DNA from: Pyrinomonadaceae bacterium
GTDB taxonomy: Bacteria; Acidobacteriota; Blastocatellia; Pyrinomonadales; Pyrinomonadaceae
Assembly: GCA_013812565.1 (NCBI GenBank)
Contig: JACCTF010000402.1
Span: 1 to 14,628, forward strand
Reading direction: 5' to 3'
DNA: 14,628 bases
The translations under genes were made by a program, and so were the position numbers. Positions 6,106-13,182 of this stretch are shown here, in pieces; the stretch's first letter is position 1; each line of letters starts with the position of its first letter. The notes beneath the pieces were generated by a model, which saw nothing but the letters and a program-made list of their open reading frames with translations, had not been told where the DNA came from and ran no database searches.

Positions 6106-7680
6106 ATGGATGTTCCCAACATAGTTGCTGAACGCTACCGCATCGAACGCGAGATAGGCAGCGGTGGCATGGGCACTGTCTACTGCGCGACACACCTCGG
6201 CCTCGAACGTCCCGTCGCAGTCAAAATACTCAAACCGGAATTTGCTGCCTACCCCGCGGTCGCCGAACGTTTCATGCGCGAAGCACGGACGATGGCGAAA
6301 CTGCGCCATGCGCGTGCCGCCGTAATCTTTGACGCAGGACGTCTGGCAGATGGTCGACCTTTCATTGTGATGGAGTATGTTGAGGGCATCACGCTGGCCG
6401 ACATGCTGGCACGCGACCACACGTTCGCGCCCGAACGAGCCGTATGTATCGCGACGGAGATTTGCGATGTGCTCGCGGAAGCGCACCGCCTCGGCATTGT
6501 GCATCGTGATCTGAAGCCATCGAACATCATGCTCAACAATCGCGGCGTTTGCGTGCTCGACTTCGGCATCGCCAAAGTTCTGGCAACTTCGGCTGATGCC
6601 ACCAGGACGCATGCCACAACCGAGGCAGGAATGATCATCGGTACGCCGCGCTACATGTCACCGGAACAGTGTATGGGGCAGATGGTTGGCCCGGCCAGCG
6701 ACCTCTATAGCCTCGGCGTGTTGATCTACGAAATGCTCGCGGGCCGTCCTCCCTTTATCGATGCTTTGTCTTCAGCAGTGATCGTCAGGCAAGCCAGTTC
6801 GCAACCGCCGCCGCTCCCTACGCTGTGTCCAGGGATTCCGCGCTCCCTCGCCCTCGCCGTTCACACCCTACTTGCCAAAAATCCGTCGAACCGTCCGGCG
6901 ACAGCCGAAGAAGCGAGCCTCCTGCTCAATCGAAGCATCACCAAACAATCGCTGGTTGCTTCAACAGTAATGCCTTTTGCTTCAACCATCGCGCTCTTAA
7001 ACCACAGCCGTTCAGTCGCCGCACGCGCTTTGACGTGTGCGACAGTTATTGCCATGTTCGGCGCGTTGCTGCTCGTGTGGGCGCGCAGTGAACCGAGTGC
7101 GCATAAGAACCGGCTGCTTCGGGGCGCACCGTCCGAGGTCTCAAGCACTACTGCAACAACAGGAAACAAAGCGTCGCTGTCTAGGGCGCAACCGATCCCG
7201 CTCGCGTCTGCACACCGTATCGCTGCCTCTCTTGTAAACACCTCCATTGATGAAGCTCACATCGCTCGAACGCTCAGCGGATGGACCATCGCTGCTCTCT
7301 ACACCGAGCCTCGAACAGGAGCGGCGCACCTCTCCGTCGTGGAACAGCGCAATGCACGTTACCGCGTGACGGCGCGCACACCGCTCGACGCCGCAAGCTT
7401 TCACAACGCGACTTGGACTGCCGAAACAAAAGATGTCGATGGAGACGGGTGGGACGAGGTGCTCTGCACCGGCACAAACATGGCTGGCCGCGTCGTTAAG
7501 CATCGCCTGCTGCTGTACATTCCGCGCACACGCCAAACCTTCAGCGTGCGAATCGAAGCGAACAATCAGCAATCCAACCGGGTGCGGTTGATTTGGCCGC
7601 CAAGCGCCTTCACGCAAGGAGCCGCGCCCTTCCGCACGGCGCTTCGGCAACGCGCTCTATCACTTCTGGTTCCTTCTTAA
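6106..7680 (+). CDS. Membrane-anchored PknB-type Ser/Thr protein kinase
   Basis: The cytoplasmic N-terminus is a complete Hanks-type kinase. It has the glycine loop GSGGMG (residues 18-23), Lys40 in VAVKIL, Glu59, the catalytic loop HRDLKPSN (133-140), DFG (152-154) and an APE-equivalent SPE (185-187). Ser/Thr-rich residues at 161-180 form the activation segment. One membrane span at about 305-327 is followed by a disordered linker and an exported domain of roughly 150 residues. That domain holds DVDGDGWDE (443-451), a calcium-binding FG-GAP/VCBS-like loop. It is therefore probably a sensor kinase reading an extracytoplasmic cue, although the outer domain lacks PASTA repeats. The subdomain after helix C, usually RHPN, reads RHAR. 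The start has GAAGGGGCC upstream. It lies downstream of the DUF2085 gene on the same strand, with its own likely promoter, and converges on the E1 gene. Confidence 0.92.
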   Translation: MDVPNIVAERYRIEREIGSGGMGTVYCATHLGLERPVAVKILKPEFAAYPAVAERFMREARTMAKLRHARAAVIFDAGRLADGRPFIVMEYVEGITLADMLARDHTFAPERAVCIATEICDVLAEAHRLGIVHRDLKPSNIMLNNRGVCVLDFGIAKVLATSADATRTHATTEAGMIIGTPRYMSPEQCMGQMVGPASDLYSLGVLIYEMLAGRPPFIDALSSAVIVRQASSQPPPLPTLCPGIPRSLALAVHTLLAKNPSNRPATAEEASLLLNRSITKQSLVASTVMPFASTIALLNHSRSVAARALTCATVIAMFGALLLVWARSEPSAHKNRLLRGAPSEVSSTTATTGNKASLSRAQPIPLASAHRIAASLVNTSIDEAHIARTLSGWTIAALYTEPRTGAAHLSVVEQRNARYRVTARTPLDAASFHNATWTAETKDVDGDGWDEVLCTGTNMAGRVVKHRLLLYIPRTRQTFSVRIEANNQQSNRVRLIWPPSAFTQGAAPFRTALRQRALSLLVPS

Positions 7681-7860
7681 AATCGTAGTCTCTCGTGCGC
7701 GCACAAGCAGCTTCATGTTGATGAGGCGAACGAAAATAAAGTTCCCAAAACAGGAGCGCTTTTAGGGGGCGCTATTGGTTCGGTGATTCCTGGGGCGGGT
7801 ACTGCCGTCGGAGCAGGAGTCGGGACTCTCGATGTCAGCGCCTTCAAATCTTCGCATTAG
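7681..7860 (+). pseudogene. Glycine-zipper coding remnant in frame after the kinase stop
   Basis: Directly after the kinase TAA the same frame stays open for 59 codons to a TAG at 7858. It encodes a glycine-zipper segment: KTGALLGGAIGSVIPG followed by AGTAVGAGVGTL. This pattern is typical of small membrane-inserting glycine-zipper domain proteins. No ATG or TTG occurs in this frame, and the only GTG (7783) lies in the middle of the zipper. The piece therefore looks like the end of a decayed or frame-disrupted gene, or an extension lost from the kinase by a stop mutation. The protein-like pattern is seen directly; the decay history is inferred. Confidence 0.5.
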
Positions 7861-7903
7861 AAGTCCCAGCCCCCAATCCAAGAAACTCTCCGGCAAGCGA
7901 ATA

Positions 7904-10030
7904 TCAGTAGCTATACAACTGCGTGATGGCCTGCGCGACGTCTTCCACTTGCGGCAGGATCGCGTCTTCCACCTGCGGGGCGTAAGCGACAAAGGTGTCG
8001 AGCGCGGCGACGCGGCGTACGGGAGCATCCAGATATTCAAAGAGTTCATCCGCGATACGTGCGGCTATCTCGGCACCGAAGCCGAATGATAGCGAGTCTT
8101 CGTGCGCGATGATGACTCTGTGGGTTTTGCACACGCTTGCGACAATTGCTTCCCAGTCGTAGGGGACGAGCGTGCGTAGGTCGATTACCTCGACGCTGAC
8201 GCCCTGCTGCTCAGCTTGCTTGGCGGCGATGAGCGAGCGTTGAACCAGCGCGCCATAGGTGATGATGGAAATATCTGTGCCTTCGCGGACACGTTTCGCT
8301 TTGCCGAAGGGGATCATAAAATCGTCGGGCGGGTATTGCGATTTGTTGTATGCCTGACGATAAAGATGTTTGTGTTCGAGGAACAGTACGGGATCGTCTG
8401 TGCGGATCGCGGTGCGGAGCAGTCCGTTGGCGTCGAGCGCGTTTGATGGATAGACGACGCGCAACCCCGGAATCTGCGTGAAGGTCGTGACACCAGATTG
8501 CGAATGATAAACGGCGCCGCCCTTCAAATAGCCGCCGATGGGAACGCGAATGACGACGGGCGCTTTCCACTCGTTGCCGGAGCGCCAGCGCAGCAAGGCA
8601 AGCTCGGTGCGAATCTGGTGGAAGGCGGGCCAGATGTAATCGAAGAATTGAATCTCAACGACGGGCTTCAAGCCGCGCGTCGCCATCCCGATGGCGCGCC
8701 CGACGATGTTGGCTTCCGCCAGCGGCGAGTTGAAGACGCGCGCGCCGCCGAAGCGTCTCTGTAGATTCGCCGTCACTTTGAAGACACCGCCTTTGCCTTT
8801 CACTTGATCAAGGTGCTTTTCGCGCGAGCAATCAGCGACGTCTTCGCCGAAGACGATGATCCGCGGGTCGAGTGCCATCTCCTCGTGAAGACAGCGGTTG
8901 ATCAGATCAACCATCGTGCCCGTCTTGCCGGAAAGCGAGAGACCTTCTTCCGTATCGAAGTCAGGGGAAGTCGGATCAACGTCGTGTGAGAAAACAAATT
9001 GTGTCGCTGATTCCCGCGCCGGTTGCGGGCTGCGCAACGCCTCGTCAGTCGCTTCCATTATCTCGCGATCAACTTCGTCTTTTACTTCCTGCAACTCCTC
9101 TTGCGTCAGGAAGTCTTCCTCGATGAGCAATGCGCCGAAGCGTTTGACAGGATCTCTCTCCGAATCGGTAGTTCGTTCTTCGTCCGGGCGGTAAAGCCTT
9201 TCATCGTCAGAAAGTGAATGTGAATAAGGACGAATCACTTTGGCATGAACCAGCGCCGGGCCACGACGCGCTCGACAATACTGGACGGCGCGCCGCAGAG
9301 TTTCAAGCGATTCAACGGGGTCGGTGCCGTCACACTTTTCGACTAAAAGATCGGGGAAGCCTTGCACTAAACGCGAGATGTCGCCACCCGCCGTCTGCAC
9401 TTCGACGGGAACGCTGATCGCATAGCCGTTGTCTTCAATCAGAAAGAGCACGGGCAGACGCAGGTTTGAGGCAGTATTGAGCGCTTCCCAAAACTCGCCT
9501 TCGCTTGTTGTGCCATCACCGGCTGAAACGTACACAACTTCGTCATCGTGAAAATTTTGAGTTAAATCTTGAAGCTCTTTGACAAGCGCGACGCGGTAGC
9601 CTGCTTCGGCGCAGCCGACCGCCTGTAGAAACTGCGTTCCCGTCGCTGAAGATTGCGAAACGATGTTGAGAGCTTTGTGTCCCCAGTGCGAAGGCATCTG
9701 CCGACCGTGAGAGCTGGGATCGGCTTCCGCGCCGACGGCGGAGAGAAGTTGTTCAAGCGGCGTCATTCCGAGTTGCAAGCAGAGCGCGCGGTCGCGATAG
9801 TAAGGATAGAACCAATCGTAGCCGGGGCGGAGCAGCATTCCGGCGGCGACGAGCACCGCTTCATGACCGGCGCCGCTGATCTGGAAGAAGATTTTGTTCT
9901 GTGCCTTGAGCTGAATCTCTTTATCATCCAAGCGACGAGACATGTACATCGTGCGGTAAATGCCGATCAATGACTCGCGGTCAATGCCACGGTACTCGCG
10001 CGCTTTAAGTTCAGTAAGTTCAGTCGTCAT
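7904..10030 (-). CDS. Fused 2-oxoacid dehydrogenase E1 alpha/beta, branched-chain type
   Basis: This thiamine-diphosphate enzyme (708 residues) performs oxidative decarboxylation of a 2-oxoacid and passes the acyl group to lipoyl-E2. The alpha part (about 1-335) carries the cofactor motif [10 protein letters not shown] (171-180) closed by EDNGYAIS (199-206), and a loop SHSLSDDE (270-277) like the phospho-loop of E1 alpha. The beta part (about 370-708) has FGEDVAD (394-400), FNSPLAE (433-439), YHSQS (508-512) with the conserved His509, and [12 protein letters not shown] (614-625). Usual enzymes have two separate chains; here a charged linker joins them, as in some Bacteroidota and Acidobacteriota. 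The branched-chain assignment rests on overall motif likeness and on the nearby SBCAD-type dehydrogenase; pyruvate is the alternative substrate. No E2 or E3 gene is present here. AGGGGAG stands 11 bases before the ATG, and a long hairpin lies just upstream of that. Confidence 0.9.
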   Translation of the reverse strand: MTTELTELKAREYRGIDRESLIGIYRTMYMSRRLDDKEIQLKAQNKIFFQISGAGHEAVLVAAGMLLRPGYDWFYPYYRDRALCLQLGMTPLEQLLSAVGAEADPSSHGRQMPSHWGHKALNIVSQSSATGTQFLQAVGCAEAGYRVALVKELQDLTQNFHDDEVVYVSAGDGTTSEGEFWEALNTASNLRLPVLFLIEDNGYAISVPVEVQTAGGDISRLVQGFPDLLVEKCDGTDPVESLETLRRAVQYCRARRGPALVHAKVIRPYSHSLSDDERLYRPDEERTTDSERDPVKRFGALLIEEDFLTQEELQEVKDEVDREIMEATDEALRSPQPARESATQFVFSHDVDPTSPDFDTEEGLSLSGKTGTMVDLINRCLHEEMALDPRIIVFGEDVADCSREKHLDQVKGKGGVFKVTANLQRRFGGARVFNSPLAEANIVGRAIGMATRGLKPVVEIQFFDYIWPAFHQIRTELALLRWRSGNEWKAPVVIRVPIGGYLKGGAVYHSQSGVTTFTQIPGLRVVYPSNALDANGLLRTAIRTDDPVLFLEHKHLYRQAYNKSQYPPDDFMIPFGKAKRVREGTDISIITYGALVQRSLIAAKQAEQQGVSVEVIDLRTLVPYDWEAIVASVCKTHRVIIAHEDSLSFGFGAEIAARIADELFEYLDAPVRRVAALDTFVAYAPQVEDAILPQVEDVAQAITQLYSY

Positions 10031-10050
10031 TATCTGCTTATCTCCCCTAA

Positions 10051-10118
10051 TGAGTCACAAGTGAACAGTAACAAGAAAGAGGTCTTTTCTTAACTTGTCA
10101 CTGTTTACTTGTGACTCA
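10051..10118. repeat. Intergenic palindrome built from 7-bp words (copy B)
   Basis: Arms 10051-10075 and 10094-10118 match at 23 of 25 positions when inverted, with an 18-base centre that is itself partly complementary. The left arm divides into 7-base words (AGTCACA, AGTGAAC, AGTAACA) and the right arm into CTTGTCA, CTGTTTA, CTTGTGA. In the minus-strand transcript the hairpin begins about 3 bases after the TPR gene stop and ends 20 bases before the E1 ATG, immediately upstream of its ribosome site. It could be a terminator, a stability or processing element, or a mobile repeat. Function is not established. Confidence 0.8.
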
Positions 10119-10121
10119 GCC

Positions 10122-10442
10122 TCAATCTTCATACTCGGTTTCAAGAGTCATGCGATATTCCCCGGCCATTGTCGGATGATTGTGCGCTTCGGCCGCCGTG
10201 ATTCCTTGTTCGTAAGCCTCACGCGCGCGACTGCGCTGCCCGAGTTGTTCGAGCGCACGCGCGAGCATGCCATAGGCAGCACCTTCATCGTCTGCTAGTT
10301 GAAGATAGCGCTCAAGCTCTTCGACAGCTTCTTGATATTGTTCGGCTTTCAAATACTCGTTCGCTAAGCCGAAACGCACATTAGCGTTGTCGGGATCGCC
10401 TGACAGCATCTGCTTGAAGGCGTCAATACGTGAGGTAGCCAT
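10122..10442 (-). CDS. Small two-TPR protein
   Basis: This 106-residue cytoplasmic protein is made of tetratricopeptide helices. The first repeat is at about residues 20-51 (with GLANEYLKAEQYQEAVEELERYL) and the second at about 54-87 (with YGMLARALEQLGQRSRAREAYEQGI). A short acidic tail follows. Such stand-alone TPR proteins act as docking scaffolds, and no enzymatic residues are present. The ATG at 10442 is preferred over the frame's earlier start at 10496 because GAGAAG lies 8 bases upstream and the family-like opening SRIDAFKQML follows at once. It sits between the acyl-CoA dehydrogenase and E1 genes on the same strand, 109 bases after the former, so it may be co-transcribed. A link to that pathway is inferred from position only. 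Confidence 0.8.
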   Translation of the reverse strand: MATSRIDAFKQMLSGDPDNANVRFGLANEYLKAEQYQEAVEELERYLQLADDEGAAYGMLARALEQLGQRSRAREAYEQGITAAEAHNHPTMAGEYRMTLETEYED

Positions 10443-10551
10443 TTGAATTCTTCTCAGAGGGGTTTGGAAATTGAGATGCCCTGATAAAGGCTTCATTCAA
10501 TAACCGGTGGCGCAGCGATAACGATAACTTCTACACACGCTTTCAGAAACT

Positions 10552-11745
10552 TTAGGGCACGAGCGTCTGCTTACCGGTGGTTATTAACTTGGCGATGGTT
10601 TGTAATTGCATGTTGGAAGTGCCTTCGTAGATCGCGCCGATCTTCGAGTCGCGCCAGAATTTTTCAACCGGGTAATCTTTGACAAAGCCGTAGCCGCCGT
10701 AGAGTTCAATCGCTTTCGATGCGATGTGCTCAGCCGCACGCGACGAAAAAAGCTTTGCCATCGCGGCCTCTTTAACAAACGGCAACCCGGCATCCTTCAA
10801 GCGCGCCGCGTTATAGACCATCAAACGCGCCGCTTCCAGTTCAACGGCGAGTTCCGCTAGTTGAAATTGTACGCCCTGAAATTGGTTGATCTGTTTCCCA
10901 AACTGCTGCCGCTCGGCGGTATAGGAAAGCGCCGCATCCAAAGCGCCGCGCGCGAGGCCAATCATCTGCGCACCGATGCCGATGCGACCTTCATTGAGAG
11001 TCTCAATCGAGACCTTATACCCTTTGCCCATTTCACCAAGCACATTCTCTTTCGGGACCAGACAGTCTTCAAGAATGATCTCTGTAGTAGAAGAAGCTCT
11101 AATACCGAGTTTGTTCTCTTTTTTTCCGACCGAGAATCCTTCAGAGCCGCGTTCAACGATGAAGGCTGTAATGCCGCGGTAACCGGCTTCAGGATCGGCA
11201 TTGGCGAAAACGATAAAGATGTCGGCTTCGCCTCCGTTGGTGATCCATAGCTTGCGGCCATTGATGCGGTAATGCTCACCGGCTGCGACGGCGCGCGTCT
11301 GCAATGCAAAAGCGTCTGACCCGGAGCCTGCTTCGCTCAACGCATAAGCGCCGACGCTTTTCTCAGCGAGCTGTGGAAGGTACTTCCGCTTCTGCTCGGT
11401 GTTGCCGTAACGCAGAATGGCGTTGTTGACAAGCGTGTTCTGTACATCGACGAGGACACCGACCGATGGATCAACACGCGAGACCTCTTCGACCGCGATA
11501 ATCGCCGTAAAGAACGACGCGCCCGCGCCGCCATACTCCTCGGGCGTTTCGATGCCCATCAACCCTAGATCGAAGCAGTGTTTAATCAAAGCCGGATCGA
11601 GCTTCGCATGCTGCTCCATCTCCTCAACGCGCGGGCGAATCTCGCCTTCCGCAAACTCGCGCACGCTCTGGCGAAACATCGCTTCGTCTTCGGAAAGAAC
11701 AGTGAGCGGCGTTCCCGTCGAATGGTTGCTGGTGGTTGTACTCAT
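10552..11745 (-). CDS. Short/branched-chain acyl-CoA dehydrogenase
   Basis: This FAD flavoenzyme (397 residues) oxidises acyl-CoA to 2-enoyl-CoA and passes electrons to ETF. It has the full-length three-domain layout. The FAD/substrate motif [10 protein letters not shown] is at residues 135-144, WITNGGEAD at 167-175, [11 protein letters not shown] at 250-260 and ERQQFGK at 278-284. The catalytic Glu374 lies in IYEGTSN. Segments such as [21 protein letters not shown] and [14 protein letters not shown] closely resemble the short/branched-chain (2-methylbutyryl-CoA) enzyme rather than the long-chain types. This fits isoleucine or valine breakdown with the E1 gene downstream; butyryl-CoA remains possible as substrate. 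The ATG at 11745 is directly preceded by an in-frame GTG (11748), and GAG at about 10 bases is the only ribosome site. Palindromes 50-130 bases upstream may bind a regulator. Confidence 0.92.
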   Translation of the reverse strand: MSTTTSNHSTGTPLTVLSEDEAMFRQSVREFAEGEIRPRVEEMEQHAKLDPALIKHCFDLGLMGIETPEEYGGAGASFFTAIIAVEEVSRVDPSVGVLVDVQNTLVNNAILRYGNTEQKRKYLPQLAEKSVGAYALSEAGSGSDAFALQTRAVAAGEHYRINGRKLWITNGGEADIFIVFANADPEAGYRGITAFIVERGSEGFSVGKKENKLGIRASSTTEIILEDCLVPKENVLGEMGKGYKVSIETLNEGRIGIGAQMIGLARGALDAALSYTAERQQFGKQINQFQGVQFQLAELAVELEAARLMVYNAARLKDAGLPFVKEAAMAKLFSSRAAEHIASKAIELYGGYGFVKDYPVEKFWRDSKIGAIYEGTSNMQLQTIAKLITTGKQTLVP

Positions 11746-12084
11746 CACTATTTATCTCGGTGTAAATTTAACTTTGTATTGTGATCCGTGTCGCACTGCT
11801 TACGGCAGTATTAACCGTATCGGTTCAGTGAAAGACGGCGGGGAATTATATGGCCTCCCGAGCGCCGCCGTCATCCTATGCGCGTGGTTTTGCCATCTTC
11901 ATTTATGTGCATTTTTAATGATGGAATAATTTCGGCTTTAACATACCGGGAAAAGGTGATATGCCGGTCGGCCGCGTGGTTAAACGAAGTTGAGGCGCGC
12001 AGTGTAATACCGTATTGTGCTCGCTTAATAGACAAGGAAGGGCTTGTACGAGCCGCGCGGTTGCTTGGTTCGCTATCGGGAGTT
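11746..12084. other. Divergent intergenic control region with clustered palindromes
   Basis: This space of about 340 bases separates the acyl-CoA dehydrogenase (minus) from the YbhN-like gene (plus). It holds three inverted repeats in a row: ACTGC-5-GCAGT (11795-11809), AACCG-3-CGGTT (11813-11825) and GACGGCGG-23-CCGCCGTC (11834-11872). From 11878 to 12084 the frame of the YbhN-like gene is open, but the residues it would add look non-coding. No clear promoter consensus was recognised on either strand. Confidence 0.55.
11813..11825. promoter_or_regulatory. Candidate operator, AACCG-TAT-CGGTT
   Basis: A perfect 5-bp inverted repeat with a 3-base spacer lies 68 bases upstream of the acyl-CoA dehydrogenase ATG. 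Its size fits a dimeric helix-turn-helix repressor, for example of the TetR type that often controls acyl-CoA dehydrogenase genes. No regulator gene is in the window, so the assignment is speculative. Confidence 0.3.
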
Positions 12085-13158
12085 ATGGATCAAAATCTTT
12101 CTCTAAAAAAGGCTCCACGGAAATTCGCTTGGATGGGCGTCATCTTTGCTGCGCTCGGATTGCTGCTTTTCGCTTTCTTTATTCGTAACGCGGGCCTGGC
12201 CGAGATCGCCGCAAATATAAGGAGGTTGGGAGCAAGTTTTCTGTTGATCCTCGCCCTCTCCGGGGTGCGCCAGATTGTGCGCGCGCTCGCTTGGACGCGC
12301 TGCTTTGACGCTCAGCACAACTTACGATTTCGCGATGCTCTGCGGGCGTATCTAGGAGGCGATGCGGTCGGAAACCTGGTCCCGCTCGGCATCGTTGTCA
12401 GCGAACCGGCGAAGGTTGCGTTGGTGCGTGACCGCGTCCCCGCGGAATCCGGATTGCTCGCCATCGCCATCGAAAACTCTTTCTACAGCTTGTCGGTGGC
12501 ACTCTTTATCTTCTGCGGCGCAGCGGCGCTCTTGTTGAGTTTTCCGCTGCCAAGCGGCTTGCGCATGGCAAGCGTGGCGGCGCTTGTCAGTATCGTGTTT
12601 GTGCTTGGGACGGGTTTCTTCCTCGTTCGCCGTCAGTGGAAATTGCTGAGCGGCACGGTCGATTATCTATTGAAGCGGGGCATCGGGCGGCGTTGGTTGG
12701 AAACGAAGCGCGAACCGGTGCGTGCGCTCGAGCAACGCATTTATAGTTTTTATGCCGGCAATCGCAGGCGCTTCCTTCCGATCCTGTTGCTCGAAGCGTG
12801 CTTTCATCTCGCGGGCGTTGCCGAAGTCTACGTCACGCTGCTTTTAATCAGTGATCAGCCCACAACTTTGCTCGTCGCGTTTGTGCTTGAGTCGGTTAAC
12901 CGTGTGATCAATGTCGTATTCAAAGTCGTGCCGCTGCGTGTCGGCGTAGACGAAGCGGGCACTGGAATGCTGACACAAGTTTTGCAGCTTGGCATAGCGA
13001 CCGGCGTCACACTGGCGATCATACGCAAGGCGCGCATACTGTGCTGGACGGGCGTCGGAGTTGCGTTGCTTCTTCATCGAGGCTTGACTGTGCGCGCCGT
13101 GTGGCAGGAAGCAGCAATCGCTTCGACGAAGCGCGCAGAGATGGATGCACGCAGTTGA
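12085..13158 (+). CDS. YbhN/UPF0104-type flippase-like membrane protein
   Basis: This integral membrane protein (357 residues) belongs to the family of the lysyl-phosphatidylglycerol synthase transmembrane domain, also called UPF0104 or YbhN. Family members are thought to move lipids or lipid-linked precursors across the inner membrane. Typical signatures are GGDAVGNLVPLG followed by SEPAKVALVR (about 91-115) and VPLRVGVDEAG (282-292). Hydrophobic spans occur near 14-33, 50-66, 122-152, 162-181, 230-256, 262-284 and 295-330. There is no C-terminal aminoacyl-transferase domain, so it is not a complete MprF. The ATG at 12085 gives a normal family length and has GGGAG just upstream at very short spacing. 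The frame is open back to 11878, but the 69 residues gained look unrelated. The nucleotidase gene follows 24 bases downstream, suggesting co-transcription. Confidence 0.82.
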   Translation: MDQNLSLKKAPRKFAWMGVIFAALGLLLFAFFIRNAGLAEIAANIRRLGASFLLILALSGVRQIVRALAWTRCFDAQHNLRFRDALRAYLGGDAVGNLVPLGIVVSEPAKVALVRDRVPAESGLLAIAIENSFYSLSVALFIFCGAAALLLSFPLPSGLRMASVAALVSIVFVLGTGFFLVRRQWKLLSGTVDYLLKRGIGRRWLETKREPVRALEQRIYSFYAGNRRRFLPILLLEACFHLAGVAEVYVTLLLISDQPTTLLVAFVLESVNRVINVVFKVVPLRVGVDEAGTGMLTQVLQLGIATGVTLAIIRKARILCWTGVGVALLLHRGLTVRAVWQEAAIASTKRAEMDARS

Positions 13159-13182
13159 GAAATAGTTTAGAAGACACACTTG

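Noticed and set aside
7714..7764. ATG-started 16-codon frame overlapping the glycine-zipper remnant
   Set aside because: It is out of frame with the zipper and ends quickly; it has no ribosome site and does not supply the missing start.
8498..9973. Several plus-strand open frames opposite the E1 gene
   Set aside because: They are antisense shadows of a well-conserved enzyme and encode no recognisable motifs.
11878..12084. N-terminal extension of the YbhN-like protein
   Set aside because: The 69 extra residues do not resemble the family, and the ATG at 12085 gives a normal length with a ribosome-site-like GGGAG.
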